DNA from: Dechloromonas sp. ZY10
GTDB lineage: Bacteria; Pseudomonadota; Gammaproteobacteria; Burkholderiales; Rhodocyclaceae
Assembly: GCF_041378895.1 (NCBI RefSeq)
Contig: NZ_CP144212.1
Location: forward strand, 647,001-711,000
Direction of reading: 5' to 3'
DNA: 64,000 nt
The notes under the pieces are model-generated. The model made no database searches, was not told the DNA's origin, and saw only the letters and a program-made list of their open reading frames with translations. This document shows positions 18,628 to 27,202 of this stretch, one piece after another. Position 1 is the first letter of the stretch. The number at the start of each line of letters is the position of its first letter. A program made the position numbers and the translations under genes.

Positions 18628-20751
18628 TTACTGCAGACGCGAAATGTCGGCGACCTTGTTCATTGCCGCGTGCAGCTTGGCCAGCAGGCCCTGGCGATTG
18701 GCGCGCAGCGCCGGGTCGTCGGCATTGACCATGACCCCGTCGAAGAAGGCGTCAACCGGCGCGCGCAGCGCGGCCAAAGCGGTCAGTGACTGGGTGTAGT
18801 CGCCGGTGTCGAAAGCGGCGTCGGCCTGCGGCACGACCTCGACCAGCGCTGCGTGCAGCGCGGTTTCGGCGGCTTCGACGAAGAGCGCCGGATCGACGCG
18901 GGCTTCGACCGTGCCTTCGATCTTCTTCAGGATGTTGCCGACCCGCTTGTTGGCGGCGGCCAGCGCGGCGGCTTCAGGCAAGGCCGAGAAGGCGCGCACC
19001 GCAGCCAGGCGCTTGGGAATGTCGCCCAGGCGCTGCGGCTGCTGGCTGACCACGGCATCGACTTCCTGCGCGCTGTAACCCTGCTCGCGCAGGTTGCCGG
19101 CCAGGCGTTCGTAGATGAAGGCGGAGAGCGCGGCGGGGTTGGCCTGGAAGCCATCGACGCCGGTGAACTGCGCGAAGACGCCGTTGAGCAGGCGGTCGAG
19201 CGGCAGCGCCAGATCGTTCTCGGCGAGCATGCGGATCACGCCCAGGGCGTGGCGGCGCAGTGCGAAGGGGTCCTTGTCGCCGGTCGGGATCTGGCCAATG
19301 CCGAACATCCCGGCCAGGGTTTCCAGCTTGTCGGCCAGCGCAACGACGACGCCGACGCGGCTGCGCGGCAGGCTGTCGCCGGCAAAGCGTGGCTTGTAAT
19401 GGTCTTCGATGGCATCGGCGACCTCGGCCGGCAGGCCGTCGTGCTGGGCGTAGTAGCGGCCCATGATGCCCTGCAGTTCGGGGAATTCGCCGACCATGTC
19501 GGTGAGCAGGTCGGCCTTGGCCAGCAGCGCGGCCTGTTCGGCCTGCTTGGTCAGTTCGCCGCCGCCGAGTTCGTCGGCAATCGCGCGGGCAATCGCGGCC
19601 ACACGCTGAACGCGCTCGCCCTGAGTGCCCAGCTTGTTGTGATAAACCACCTTGGCCAGGCCGGGCAGGCGCGATTCGAGCGACTTCTTGCGGTCCTGGT
19701 CGAAGAAAAACTTGGCGTCGGCCAGGCGCGGGCGGACCACGCGTTCGTTGCCGCCGATCACCGCACTCGCATCTTCCGGACGGATGTTGCTGACCACCAG
19801 GAACTTGTTGGTCAGCGTGCCGGCCGTGTCGAGCAGCGGGAAGTACTTCTGGTTGGCCTTCATGGTCAGGATCAGGCATTCCTGCGGCACGGCGAGGAAT
19901 TCCTCCTCGAACTGGCCGATCAGCACGTTCGGACGTTCGACCAGCGCGGTCACTTCGTCGAGCAGCGCGTCGTCCTCAATCGGCTTCAGATCAGCACCGG
20001 CCTGGGCGGCGGCAGCGGCCAGCTGGCGGGCGATCTCGGCCTTGCGCTCGGCGAAGGAGGCGATCACCGAACCGTTGCGGAGCAGGGTTTCCGGGTAGCT
20101 GTCGGCGTTGGCGATGATCACCGGATCGACGGCGGCTTCAAAGCGGTGGCCGTGCGTCTGGCGACCGGAGTTGAGGCCGAGCACCGAAACCGGCACCACT
20201 TCGTTGCCGTGCAACGCCAGCAGCGCATGCGCCGGACGCACAAAATTGACGCTGCTCCAGCCGTCGGCCAGCTGGTAAGTCATCACTTTGGGAATCGGCA
20301 GCGCCGCCAGCGCGGCTTCGATCGCCTTCTGCAGGCCTTCGGCCAGCGTCGCACCCTTGGCCAGGCTGTCGTAGAACAGCACCTCGGCCTTGCCGTCGTT
20401 CTCGCGGCGCAGGCTGGCGACGGCGGCAGCGTCGGCACCCAGTGCCGCCAGCTTCTTGAGCAGCGCCGGCGTGGCGTTGCCGGTGGCGTCGAGGCCAACC
20501 GCAACCGGCATCAGCTTCTGCACCACCGGCTTGTCGGCGGCGACGGCGGCGACATCGGTGACATGCGCGGCCAGCCGGCGCGGCGAGGCGTAGGCGGTGA
20601 CTGCTGCGGTCGACGGTGCCAGACCGGCATTTTTCAGCGAGTTGGCCAGCGTCGTGGCAAAGGCATCGCCTAGCTTCTTCAGCGCCTTGGGCGGCAGTTC
20701 TTCAACAAAAAGTTCGACGAGGAGATTGGCAGACAAATTCGGGGCGGTCAT
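18628..20751 (-). CDS. glyS: Glycyl-tRNA synthetase beta subunit
   Basis: Beta subunit of the alpha2beta2 glycyl-tRNA synthetase, 707 residues, near the usual ~690. The N-terminus LLVELFVEELPPKALKKLG is characteristic, as are YASPRRLAAHV, the HD-like region and the C-terminal DALR-type anticodon-binding part (FFDGVMVNADDPALRANR). The long opposite-strand reading frame over this gene is a codon-bias shadow. It starts one base after the glyQ stop. Confidence 0.97.
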   Translation of the reverse strand: MTAPNLSANLLVELFVEELPPKALKKLGDAFATTLANSLKNAGLAPSTAAVTAYASPRRLAAHVTDVAAVAADKPVVQKLMPVAVGLDATGNATPALLKKLAALGADAAAVASLRRENDGKAEVLFYDSLAKGATLAEGLQKAIEAALAALPIPKVMTYQLADGWSSVNFVRPAHALLALHGNEVVPVSVLGLNSGRQTHGHRFEAAVDPVIIANADSYPETLLRNGSVIASFAERKAEIARQLAAAAAQAGADLKPIEDDALLDEVTALVERPNVLIGQFEEEFLAVPQECLILTMKANQKYFPLLDTAGTLTNKFLVVSNIRPEDASAVIGGNERVVRPRLADAKFFFDQDRKKSLESRLPGLAKVVYHNKLGTQGERVQRVAAIARAIADELGGGELTKQAEQAALLAKADLLTDMVGEFPELQGIMGRYYAQHDGLPAEVADAIEDHYKPRFAGDSLPRSRVGVVVALADKLETLAGMFGIGQIPTGDKDPFALRRHALGVIRMLAENDLALPLDRLLNGVFAQFTGVDGFQANPAALSAFIYERLAGNLREQGYSAQEVDAVVSQQPQRLGDIPKRLAAVRAFSALPEAAALAAANKRVGNILKKIEGTVEARVDPALFVEAAETALHAALVEVVPQADAAFDTGDYTQSLTALAALRAPVDAFFDGVMVNADDPALRANRQGLLAKLHAAMNKVADISRLQ

Positions 20752-20752
20752 A

Positions 20753-21709
20753 TCAAGCAGCTTTCTTGGCGTTCTGTTCTTCGAGCTTGGCCAGCACGTC
20801 GGCGGCCCAGTCCTTGGGCGCCATCGGGAAACCGAGGCGGGCGCGCGAGTCGAGGTAGGCCTGGGCCACTGCGCGGGCCAGGTTGCGGATGCGGCCGATG
20901 TAGGCAGCGCGCTCGGTGACGGAAATCGCGCCGCGCGCGTCGAGCAGGTTGAAGGTGTGCGCGGCCTTGAGCACTTGCTCGTAGGCCGGCAGCGCCAGTT
21001 GCGCGCCCATCAGGTGCTGCGCCTGCTTTTCGTGCGCGCCGAAGGCGGTGAACAGGAAATCGGCGTCGGAGTGCTCGAAGTTGTAGGCCGACTGCTCGAC
21101 CTCGTTCTGGTGATAGACGTCGCCGTAAGTCAGGCCGTCGGTCCAGGTCAGGTCATAAACGTTCTCGACGCCCTGCAGGTACATCGCCAGGCGTTCCAGA
21201 CCGTAGGTGATTTCGCCGGTGATCGGCTTGCAGTCGATGCCGCCGACCTGCTGGAAGTAGGTGAACTGGGTCACTTCCATGCCGTTCATCCAGACTTCCC
21301 AGCCCAGGCCCCAGGCGCCCAGGGTCGGGTTTTCCCAGTCGTCCTCGACGAAACGCACGTCGTTCTTCTTGAGATCGAAACCGAGGGCTTCGAGCGAACC
21401 GAGGTAAAGCTCCAGGATGTTGTCCGGCGCCGGCTTCAACACCACCTGATACTGGTAGTAGTGCTGCATACGGTTCGGGTTCTCGCCGTAGCGGCCGTCC
21501 TTGGGCCGGCGCGACGGTTGCACGTAGGCGGCCTTCCACGGCTCGGGGCCGATGGCGCGGAGGAAGGTGGCGGTATGGCTGGTGCCGGCGCCGACTTCCA
21601 TGTCGTAGGGCTGGAGCAGGGCGCAACCCTGCTGGCTCCAGTACTGCTGCAGGCGCAGGATGATTTCCTGGAAGGTGGGCTTTTTCGCGGACATTGGGCT
21701 GGTGCTCAT
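20753..21709 (-). CDS. glyQ: Glycyl-tRNA synthetase alpha subunit
   Basis: Catalytic class II subunit, 318 residues from the ATG at 21709. A second ATG 15 bases downstream ([12 protein letters not shown]) is equally possible; neither has a strong ribosome binding site. Motifs are typical: [58 protein letters not shown] and [17 protein letters not shown]. The frame is open upstream of 21709, but that part overlaps the divergent tetR promoter and is not GlyQ-like. Confidence 0.96.
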   Translation of the reverse strand: MSTSPMSAKKPTFQEIILRLQQYWSQQGCALLQPYDMEVGAGTSHTATFLRAIGPEPWKAAYVQPSRRPKDGRYGENPNRMQHYYQYQVVLKPAPDNILELYLGSLEALGFDLKKNDVRFVEDDWENPTLGAWGLGWEVWMNGMEVTQFTYFQQVGGIDCKPITGEITYGLERLAMYLQGVENVYDLTWTDGLTYGDVYHQNEVEQSAYNFEHSDADFLFTAFGAHEKQAQHLMGAQLALPAYEQVLKAAHTFNLLDARGAISVTERAAYIGRIRNLARAVAQAYLDSRARLGFPMAPKDWAADVLAKLEEQNAKKAA

Positions 21710-21798
21710 CGGATGCACTCGATCTTGATTCGAAACTTTCGATTTTACTTGGTTTTTCCGACCGTCGTCAGCGCGTTCGCCATGCTTGCAAAATAGTG

Positions 21799-21824
21799 AA
21801 CGACGTTCAATAATTAACGTCGTT
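21799..21824. promoter_or_regulatory. TetR-type operator
   Basis: Perfect 9-bp arms AACGACGTT and AACGTCGTT are separated by 8 bases, in an AT-rich stretch 25 bases before the tetR-family start. This size and position suit an autoregulatory TetR-family operator. It also lies 90 bases upstream of glyQ on the other strand. Confidence 0.75.
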
Positions 21825-21848
21825 AATTTATTTGGCGAGGTGACAGCG

Positions 21849-22469
21849 ATGCAGCAGGCAGACTCCGGGCAGGAAGAGGGCGGGCGCCGCGAGCGCAAGC
21901 GTTTGCAATTACTCGACCGACTGGCCGAGACTGCATGGGCGCTGTTCGCGGCTGAAGGCTTTGCGGCGGTGACGATGGAGCGGATCGCGGCCGAGGCCGA
22001 TGTCTCCAAGGTGACGCTGTACAAGCATTTTCCGGCCAAGGAAGCCTTGCTGCGCCATATCTTCCACGCCGAGTTGCGTGCCGCGTGGCCGGCGATCCAG
22101 CCGGAATTGGCGCGGGCGGCGCCGGGGCGGGCGCGGCTGGCGCGCTTTCTCGAACTGCAGGCAGCGTGGTGCGAGAGCCGGCGCGACTTCCTGTTGCCCT
22201 ACGTCCGCTACCGCCTTGCCGACCAGCGCCTGCCGGCGGAGGGGCGCGAGCGCAGCGGGATGGACCGGATTTTTGGCGAGTTGATCGCGCAGGGGCAGGC
22301 GGCCGGCGATTTCCGCGCCGACCTGCCGGCCGAGTGGCTGGCCATGCACCTGCAGTTCGCGCATCTGGCGACCATGCTGCGCTGCCTGGCCGATCCGGGT
22401 TTGTCGCTGGCGCAGGAGTTTGCGCGGATGCTCGACCTGATTTGCGGCGGTCTGGAGCGGCGGCCATGA
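21849..22469 (+). CDS. TetR/AcrR-family transcriptional repressor
   Basis: A 206-residue regulator. The N-terminal helix-turn-helix at about 35-70 reads [24 protein letters not shown] (in two parts: [14 protein letters not shown] and [14 protein letters not shown]), typical of TetR proteins. The C-terminal ligand domain is Ala/Arg/Leu-rich. The ATG at 21849 follows GAGGTGA. The operator-like dyad lies just upstream. The stop overlaps the start of the PEP-synthase-like gene (ATGA), so the regulator and enzyme form one unit; the ligand is unknown. Confidence 0.9.
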   Translation: MQQADSGQEEGGRRERKRLQLLDRLAETAWALFAAEGFAAVTMERIAAEADVSKVTLYKHFPAKEALLRHIFHAELRAAWPAIQPELARAAPGRARLARFLELQAAWCESRRDFLLPYVRYRLADQRLPAEGRERSGMDRIFGELIAQGQAAGDFRADLPAEWLAMHLQFAHLATMLRCLADPGLSLAQEFARMLDLICGGLERRP

Positions 22470-25222
22470 GCGAACGGTGCAGCGACGCATTGGCCTTGTA
22501 CGACGCCGCCCGCGCGGCGCGGGCCGCTGCCGCCGAGGTTGGCGGCAAGGGGCGGCAACTGGGCATCCTGCGCGAGCGCGGCTTGCCGGTGCCGGATTTC
22601 TTCGTGATCCCGGCTGCGTGGAGCCGGCTGGCGGCGCCCGGCGGCGGGCAATCACTCGCTGGCACTGCCTCGGCGACTGGGGGAGCGACCGGGGGGGCGA
22701 CCAATTCGGCAGAGGCCGGTGTGCCGCCGGCACTGGTCGACTTGCTGCACGCCGAACTGGCGGCGCGCGGCTGGTTGCAGACGCCGCTGGCGGTGCGCTC
22801 GTCGGCGGTTGGTGAGGACGCGGCGGCGGCATCGTTCGCCGGCATCTTCGTCTCGCGCCTGAATATTTGCGGTTTGCCGGCGTTGACCGTGGCGGTCGGC
22901 GAAGTGTGGGCATCCTTGCAGGCGCCGGCTGCCGTGGCCTATCGCCAAGGGTTGCGGCTGGCCGGTGACACGGCGATGGCGGTGGTGGTGATGCCCTTGC
23001 TGCCGGCGGTCGCCGCCGGCATCGGCTTTACCTGCGACCCGCGCAGCGGCCGCGAGGACCGCATCGTCGTCCATGCCAACTGGGGCTTGGGCGAAACGCT
23101 GGTCGGCGGAGAGTGCGCCGGCGACGAGTACCTTTTTGCCGAAGATACGACCGATGTCTGGCGCCTGCTCGCCAGCCGGCCGGGGGCCAAGCCGCTGCAG
23201 GCGCTGCCGGCCCCCGGCGGCGGAACCGAGCGGCGGCCGGTGGCGGCCGGGCAAGTCACGGCGCCGGTGCTGAACACCGCGCAGGCCGAAGCGCTGGCGG
23301 CGCTGCTGCGCGATGCGGCGGTGGCCTGCGATTTCGTCGCGCCGTTTTACGATCTGGAGTGGGTCTGGGATGGCGCGCAGTTCTGGCTGACCCAGGCCCG
23401 GCCGGTCACCCGGCGGCCGCATTACACCTACGCTGCGCTGCGTACCCAGCCGGCGATCTGGACGCGCGGCAACACCTGCGAGGTGATGCCGGAGCCCTTG
23501 CAGGCGATGGATTGGAATTTTTCCCGGCACGGCTGCAACGATCTGCTGGAGCAGGGCTGGAAACTGGCCGGCGCCACGCTACTGCCCGGCATCCAGCGCG
23601 CCGGCCTGATTGACGGCCGGCTCTATCTGGAGGCGGCGATCCTGCAATGGGAGGCCTGGGACGGCATCGGCCTGCTGCCGGCGCGCTTCAATGCGCTGAT
23701 GGGCGGCCACCAGCCGTGCATCGCTACCACGCCGCCGAGCTGGCGGCAGCGCCTGCAACGCAGCGGGCGGCTGCTGACCTACCTGCGGCGGGCGCCGGCC
23801 TTTGCCCGCCGCGGCGATGCCGAGGTGGCGACAGCACTGGCCATTGCTCGCGAACTGCGGGCGCGGACCTTGCCGGCTGAGACCGACGCCATCGTCGCTT
23901 TGTTGCAGCGGTTGCTGCAGCCGGCGCGCGAGTTCGTCGGGATGTTTTTTCTGCAAGGCTCGGGCGGCGGCAGCCTCAATCTCCTGCTCGACACCCTGGA
24001 GCGCCTCTTCCCCGGCGAGGGGGCGGCGCTTGGCGCGGCGCTGCTGGCCGACGGGGAGCCCAGCGTCACCGCGCAGCAAGGCTACGCCCTGCTCGCGCTG
24101 GCGCAGCAGGCAAAAAAGTGCCTGCGCCACGGTCGACCGTGGCCACAGGACGAAAACGGCCTGCCAGCGACCCAGGCCGAGGCCTGGCAGGCGTGGCTGG
24201 CCGATCCCGAATTCGCCGCCGCGCTGGCTGCCTTTCTCGATACCTATGGCCATCGCGGGCATTACGAAACCTATCTGCGCAGCCCACGCTGGGCCGAGGC
24301 GCCGGCCTTGCTGCTGGCGCAACTGCCGGCGCTGGCCGAGGTTGATGCCGGCGCCCTGCGCGCCCGTCAGCAGGCAGCGGCCGCCGCCGCGTGGGCGCGG
24401 GTGCGCCGCGAAGCGCCATTCTGGGCGCGCGGCCTGATCCGTGCCCAGGTCAAGGCCGCAACCCGCGACAGCAACCGCCGCGAAGCCGCGCGCAGCGCCT
24501 TGATCGCGCTGCTCGCCGCCGGTCGCCGCCTGTGGCTGCAGATCGGCGCCCGGCTGGTTGGCGAAGGCGTGCTGGCAACAGCAGACGATATTTTCCATCT
24601 GCTGCCGGCTGAAATCGAACGCTACGCCCGTGGCCTGCTCCCGGCCCACGGCGTGCAGGCGCGGCTGGCCGAGCGCCAGGCCCGCTTTGCCGAGTGGCAG
24701 GCAACGACGCCGGAAGAATGGCGGGCGCTCGCTCCCGCCGACGATTTTTCGCCGCTGCCACGGTCGACCGTGAATCCGGCCCAAAATGCCGCCGGATGCA
24801 GTCCGCTGGCGGTAGCCGCCGGCATCGGCGAGCCCATACCGTCGGTCAGCGCCGGGCTGGCGGCGGTCGCTCCGCCGAGGCATTCCGGCCAAGCCGCGAA
24901 AGCCGATGTCTGGCGCGGCGTCGCCACCGGGACCGGCGTGGTGCGCGGCCGCGTCCGCCGCCTGCGCCACCCGGCCGAGGGGCTGGCCTTGCAGCCCGGC
25001 GAAATCCTCGTCGCCCCCTCGACCGACCCCGGCTGGACGCCGCTCTTCCTCAAGGCCGGCGGGCTGGTGGTCGAAACCGGCGGCTACCTGTCGCACGCCG
25101 CCATCGTCGCCCGCGAATTCGCGCTGCCGGCAGTGATCAACCTGCCCGGCATCCTCGCCGCGCTGGCTGATGGCGAAGAGGTCGAGGTCGATGGCCTGCG
25201 CGGCGAGGTGCGGCGGCTGTAA
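22466..25222 (+). CDS. Rifampin-phosphotransferase/PEP-synthase-like dikinase
   Basis: A 918-residue enzyme with the three-part architecture of rifampin phosphotransferase and PEP synthase. The N-terminal ATP-grasp (about 20-330) has LAVRSSAVGEDAAAASFAG and FYDLEWVWDG...LTQARPV. A middle substrate domain (about 345-790) begins TRGNTCEVMPEPLQAMDW and ends ADDIFHLLPAEIERYA. The C-terminal phosphohistidine domain has ETGGYLSHAAIVAREFALP, with the swivelling His in YLSHAA. These enzymes split ATP into AMP and phosphate and pass a phosphoryl group through the His. The true substrate here cannot be told. TetR control just upstream would fit an inducible detoxification enzyme. Confidence 0.82.
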   Translation: MSERCSDALALYDAARAARAAAAEVGGKGRQLGILRERGLPVPDFFVIPAAWSRLAAPGGGQSLAGTASATGGATGGATNSAEAGVPPALVDLLHAELAARGWLQTPLAVRSSAVGEDAAAASFAGIFVSRLNICGLPALTVAVGEVWASLQAPAAVAYRQGLRLAGDTAMAVVVMPLLPAVAAGIGFTCDPRSGREDRIVVHANWGLGETLVGGECAGDEYLFAEDTTDVWRLLASRPGAKPLQALPAPGGGTERRPVAAGQVTAPVLNTAQAEALAALLRDAAVACDFVAPFYDLEWVWDGAQFWLTQARPVTRRPHYTYAALRTQPAIWTRGNTCEVMPEPLQAMDWNFSRHGCNDLLEQGWKLAGATLLPGIQRAGLIDGRLYLEAAILQWEAWDGIGLLPARFNALMGGHQPCIATTPPSWRQRLQRSGRLLTYLRRAPAFARRGDAEVATALAIARELRARTLPAETDAIVALLQRLLQPAREFVGMFFLQGSGGGSLNLLLDTLERLFPGEGAALGAALLADGEPSVTAQQGYALLALAQQAKKCLRHGRPWPQDENGLPATQAEAWQAWLADPEFAAALAAFLDTYGHRGHYETYLRSPRWAEAPALLLAQLPALAEVDAGALRARQQAAAAAAWARVRREAPFWARGLIRAQVKAATRDSNRREAARSALIALLAAGRRLWLQIGARLVGEGVLATADDIFHLLPAEIERYARGLLPAHGVQARLAERQARFAEWQATTPEEWRALAPADDFSPLPRSTVNPAQNAAGCSPLAVAAGIGEPIPSVSAGLAAVAPPRHSGQAAKADVWRGVATGTGVVRGRVRRLRHPAEGLALQPGEILVAPSTDPGWTPLFLKAGGLVVETGGYLSHAAIVAREFALPAVINLPGILAALADGEEVEVDGLRGEVRRL
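24127..24142. repeat. CGGTCGACCG palindrome copy inside the dikinase gene
   Basis: CCACGGTCGACCGTGG is a perfect 16-bp palindrome in coding sequence, between the ATP-grasp and His domains. A second copy is 630 bases further on. Confidence 0.75.
24759..24772. repeat. Second CGGTCGACCG copy inside the dikinase gene
   Basis: CACGGTCGACCGTG, a perfect 14-bp palindrome, lies in the low-complexity linker before the C-terminal His domain. Confidence 0.75.
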
Positions 25223-25248
25223 ATGCAGACGTGCTATCCTGCGCCGCC

Positions 25249-26184
25249 ATGTCCGACCTGATCGTTCCGCCACCGCCGGGCCTCGCCGACTGCGTGCAGC
25301 ATGCGCTGCTGAAAACCCTGCCGGGCGGCCCCTATCTGCTCCCGGCCGGTTTGCAGCCGCTGTTCCTGCTCATCCTGCGCGGCCGCATCACGCTCCACCA
25401 CGCCGGCCGCGATACGGTGCTGGCGCCCTTCCTGCTCTGCGGTGGTACCCGTGGTATCCGCCGGGCCAGCGCCGAGCCGGGCACGCGGATACTCACCCTC
25501 TCGCTGCAGCCGGGTCGCCTGCGCCAGTTGCTGCCCTTGCCGCCGCTGGCGGTGATGGAAGAAGCGGTGCCGCTTTCCGACCTGCTCGCTGGCGAAGCGC
25601 GCGGCGAGGCGTTGCGCTTGGCCGAACTGGCGGCCGGGGCTGCCGCTTCAAGCACCTGCGAAGTGGCTGCCGGTGAAGTCGCTGTTGGTCAAGCGAGGGC
25701 TGGCGAAGCCGCGCTGCTCGCTGCCTTGTTCGCCTGCCTGCAAGGCTGGCGGATGCGCCAAGCGGCGGCGCCCGACCTGGTACTGCCGCTACCGGCCTGG
25801 GACGCGCCGGCCAGCGAACTGGCGGCCGGCCTCGGGCTCGGCCTGCGCCAGTTCGAGCGGCGCTTTTTGCAGAGCTATGGGCAGCCGCTCAAAAGTTACC
25901 GCCGGCAGGCCCGCTGCAGCCTGCTGCTGGCGCGCTTCATGGCGCGGTCGGCAGCGGCCGATGCGGCCAACGCCACCGATTCCCCCGCCTGGTCTGGCCT
26001 GGCCGATCTCGCCGCCCTCGGCGGCTACTACGACCAGGCCCACCTGCACCGCGACCTGCTCAGCTTCACCGGCTACAGCCCCAGCGCCTTGCTCGCCGGG
26101 GTCGCCAGCGACGACCCAGCCTTCTGGCCCTACCGGCTGGCGCGGGAACAGCTGCAGAGGTTGTTTGGGCCGGGTGGGTATTAG
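25249..26184 (+). CDS. AraC-family transcriptional regulator
   Basis: A 311-residue regulator starting 26 bases after the dikinase stop. The N-terminal cupin-like sensing region starts VPPPPGLADCVQHALLKTLPG. The C-terminal AraC DNA-binding domain (about 185-300) has the two helix-turn-helices in weak but recognisable form: ASELAAGLGLGLRQFERRF and DLAALGGYYDQAHLHRDLLSFTG (starting near residue 255), followed by YSPSALL. The second is the standard family signature. A low-complexity Ala/Gly insert lies between the domains. Its place downstream suggests a second regulator of the tetR-dikinase unit. Confidence 0.82.
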   Translation: MSDLIVPPPPGLADCVQHALLKTLPGGPYLLPAGLQPLFLLILRGRITLHHAGRDTVLAPFLLCGGTRGIRRASAEPGTRILTLSLQPGRLRQLLPLPPLAVMEEAVPLSDLLAGEARGEALRLAELAAGAAASSTCEVAAGEVAVGQARAGEAALLAALFACLQGWRMRQAAAPDLVLPLPAWDAPASELAAGLGLGLRQFERRFLQSYGQPLKSYRRQARCSLLLARFMARSAAADAANATDSPAWSGLADLAALGGYYDQAHLHRDLLSFTGYSPSALLAGVASDDPAFWPYRLAREQLQRLFGPGGY

Positions 26185-26553
26185 CTGCCTGGGGAGTTTC
26201 GGCTGTGTTGATCACGGCATTGCATATGGGCGGGCGATAGGGGCGTGTTGGCTGGGAGGAGTAAGGTAGCAATCGGCCACAACCGGACTGCCATCTACTC
26301 CCTCCTGTGGTACAGCTTCACTCCGAAACCGGACAGACCACCTACGCGAACTCGTCAGCCTCTGTCGATGTTCGGTGGTGGAAGCTCTTACGTCGGGTAT
26401 CTTGGCTAAATCAGCCAATCACAACATACTGCCGTTTAATCTGTGACGGATGCTGAGGCTAATAACTTGCCCATTTCTATCCAACCAAACAACAGTTTGA
26501 TAGTCAGGTGGCCTTCTATAACAAACAAAAAATGCTCACGAATCAATTTGTTC
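26185..26553. other. Intergenic left edge of the AT-rich defence island
   Basis: No gene is supported in this 369-base stretch. The first ~250 bases have a mixed composition and contain short fragments such as GGCCACAACCGGACTGCC and GAAACCGGACAGACC. These resemble degraded dispersed intergenic repeats. From about 26440 the DNA becomes AT-rich and continues into the HNH gene. No tRNA, integrase or clear direct repeat marks the junction. Confidence 0.5.
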
Positions 26554-27201
26554 TTAGAAATTTGTTTTTTTTACAAATCGAAGATGTCCCAGCATTTTCT
26601 GTATTTCTTGGGCGGTTGCATCCTTGGGGCATCGATCAAGAAACTCAGAAAAATCCGAAACCAAAGCCTCGTCGAAGTCATCCCACTCTGCATACTGATA
26701 ATCAAATCGACTGAGATTGCATGCGATATATGTCGCCTTCGCTTTATTGCCGTTTCGCAACCTATAAATTCGTCGGCTTTTTATTATCGTTACTTCAAAG
26801 TGGTCTGAGTAAATATCAAAATGTGGATGAACGATTGTGTATTCGCCACTGGTTTTCGGGAGTTGCTTTTGTTTTTTGCTTGGTTCGGACAGAATGTTTA
26901 TATTATCCTTTGGGCCATTGCACTCTTTGCACGCGATGGCCAGATTTTCTGGCTCAAAAAGAAATTCTGGAAATAGTGATTTTGGCAAGATATGCTCAAC
27001 ATCCCATGTCATGCCATGCGATTCTTTTTTCTCGATTCTGCAATAAGCGCAGCAGTAATGCTGTTGAACGAGATAATGGTTTCTGATGTGTTTTCTAACT
27101 TCAACTATCTCTCCTTTGGTTTCATTCCAAATTAAGTGACTAACTTTGTCGTAGCGCTCGACAAAATCCTTAATTGTTCCACTGTATTCAACCTTTTTCA
27201 T
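26554..27201 (-). CDS. ptuB: HNH endonuclease, PtuB-like (TIGR02646-type), defence effector
   Basis: A 215-residue HNH nuclease starting MKKVEYSGTIKDF. The zinc-ribbon HNH core spans about residues 51-97: CAYCRIEKK, then WDVEHILPKSLFP with the catalytic His, then NLAIACKECNGPKDN. The four cysteines are in CxxC pairs. This layout matches the small nuclease of Septu systems and TIGR02646 proteins next to AAA ATPases. It starts one base after the ATPase stop. The gene is AT-rich compared with both flanks, so it was probably acquired. It is expected to cut nucleic acid when released or activated by the ATPase. Confidence 0.82.
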   Translation of the reverse strand: MKKVEYSGTIKDFVERYDKVSHLIWNETKGEIVEVRKHIRNHYLVQQHYCCAYCRIEKKESHGMTWDVEHILPKSLFPEFLFEPENLAIACKECNGPKDNINILSEPSKKQKQLPKTSGEYTIVHPHFDIYSDHFEVTIIKSRRIYRLRNGNKAKATYIACNLSRFDYQYAEWDDFDEALVSDFSEFLDRCPKDATAQEIQKMLGHLRFVKKTNF

Positions 27202-27202
27202 T

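Noticed and set aside
18853..20673. 606-codon plus-strand open frame opposite glyS
   Set aside because: Codon-bias shadow of a clear GlyS gene; the translation is low-complexity His/Gly/Gln with no domain.
23579..25273. 564-codon minus-strand frame opposite the dikinase
   Set aside because: Composition typical of an antisense frame in high-GC DNA; no motif.
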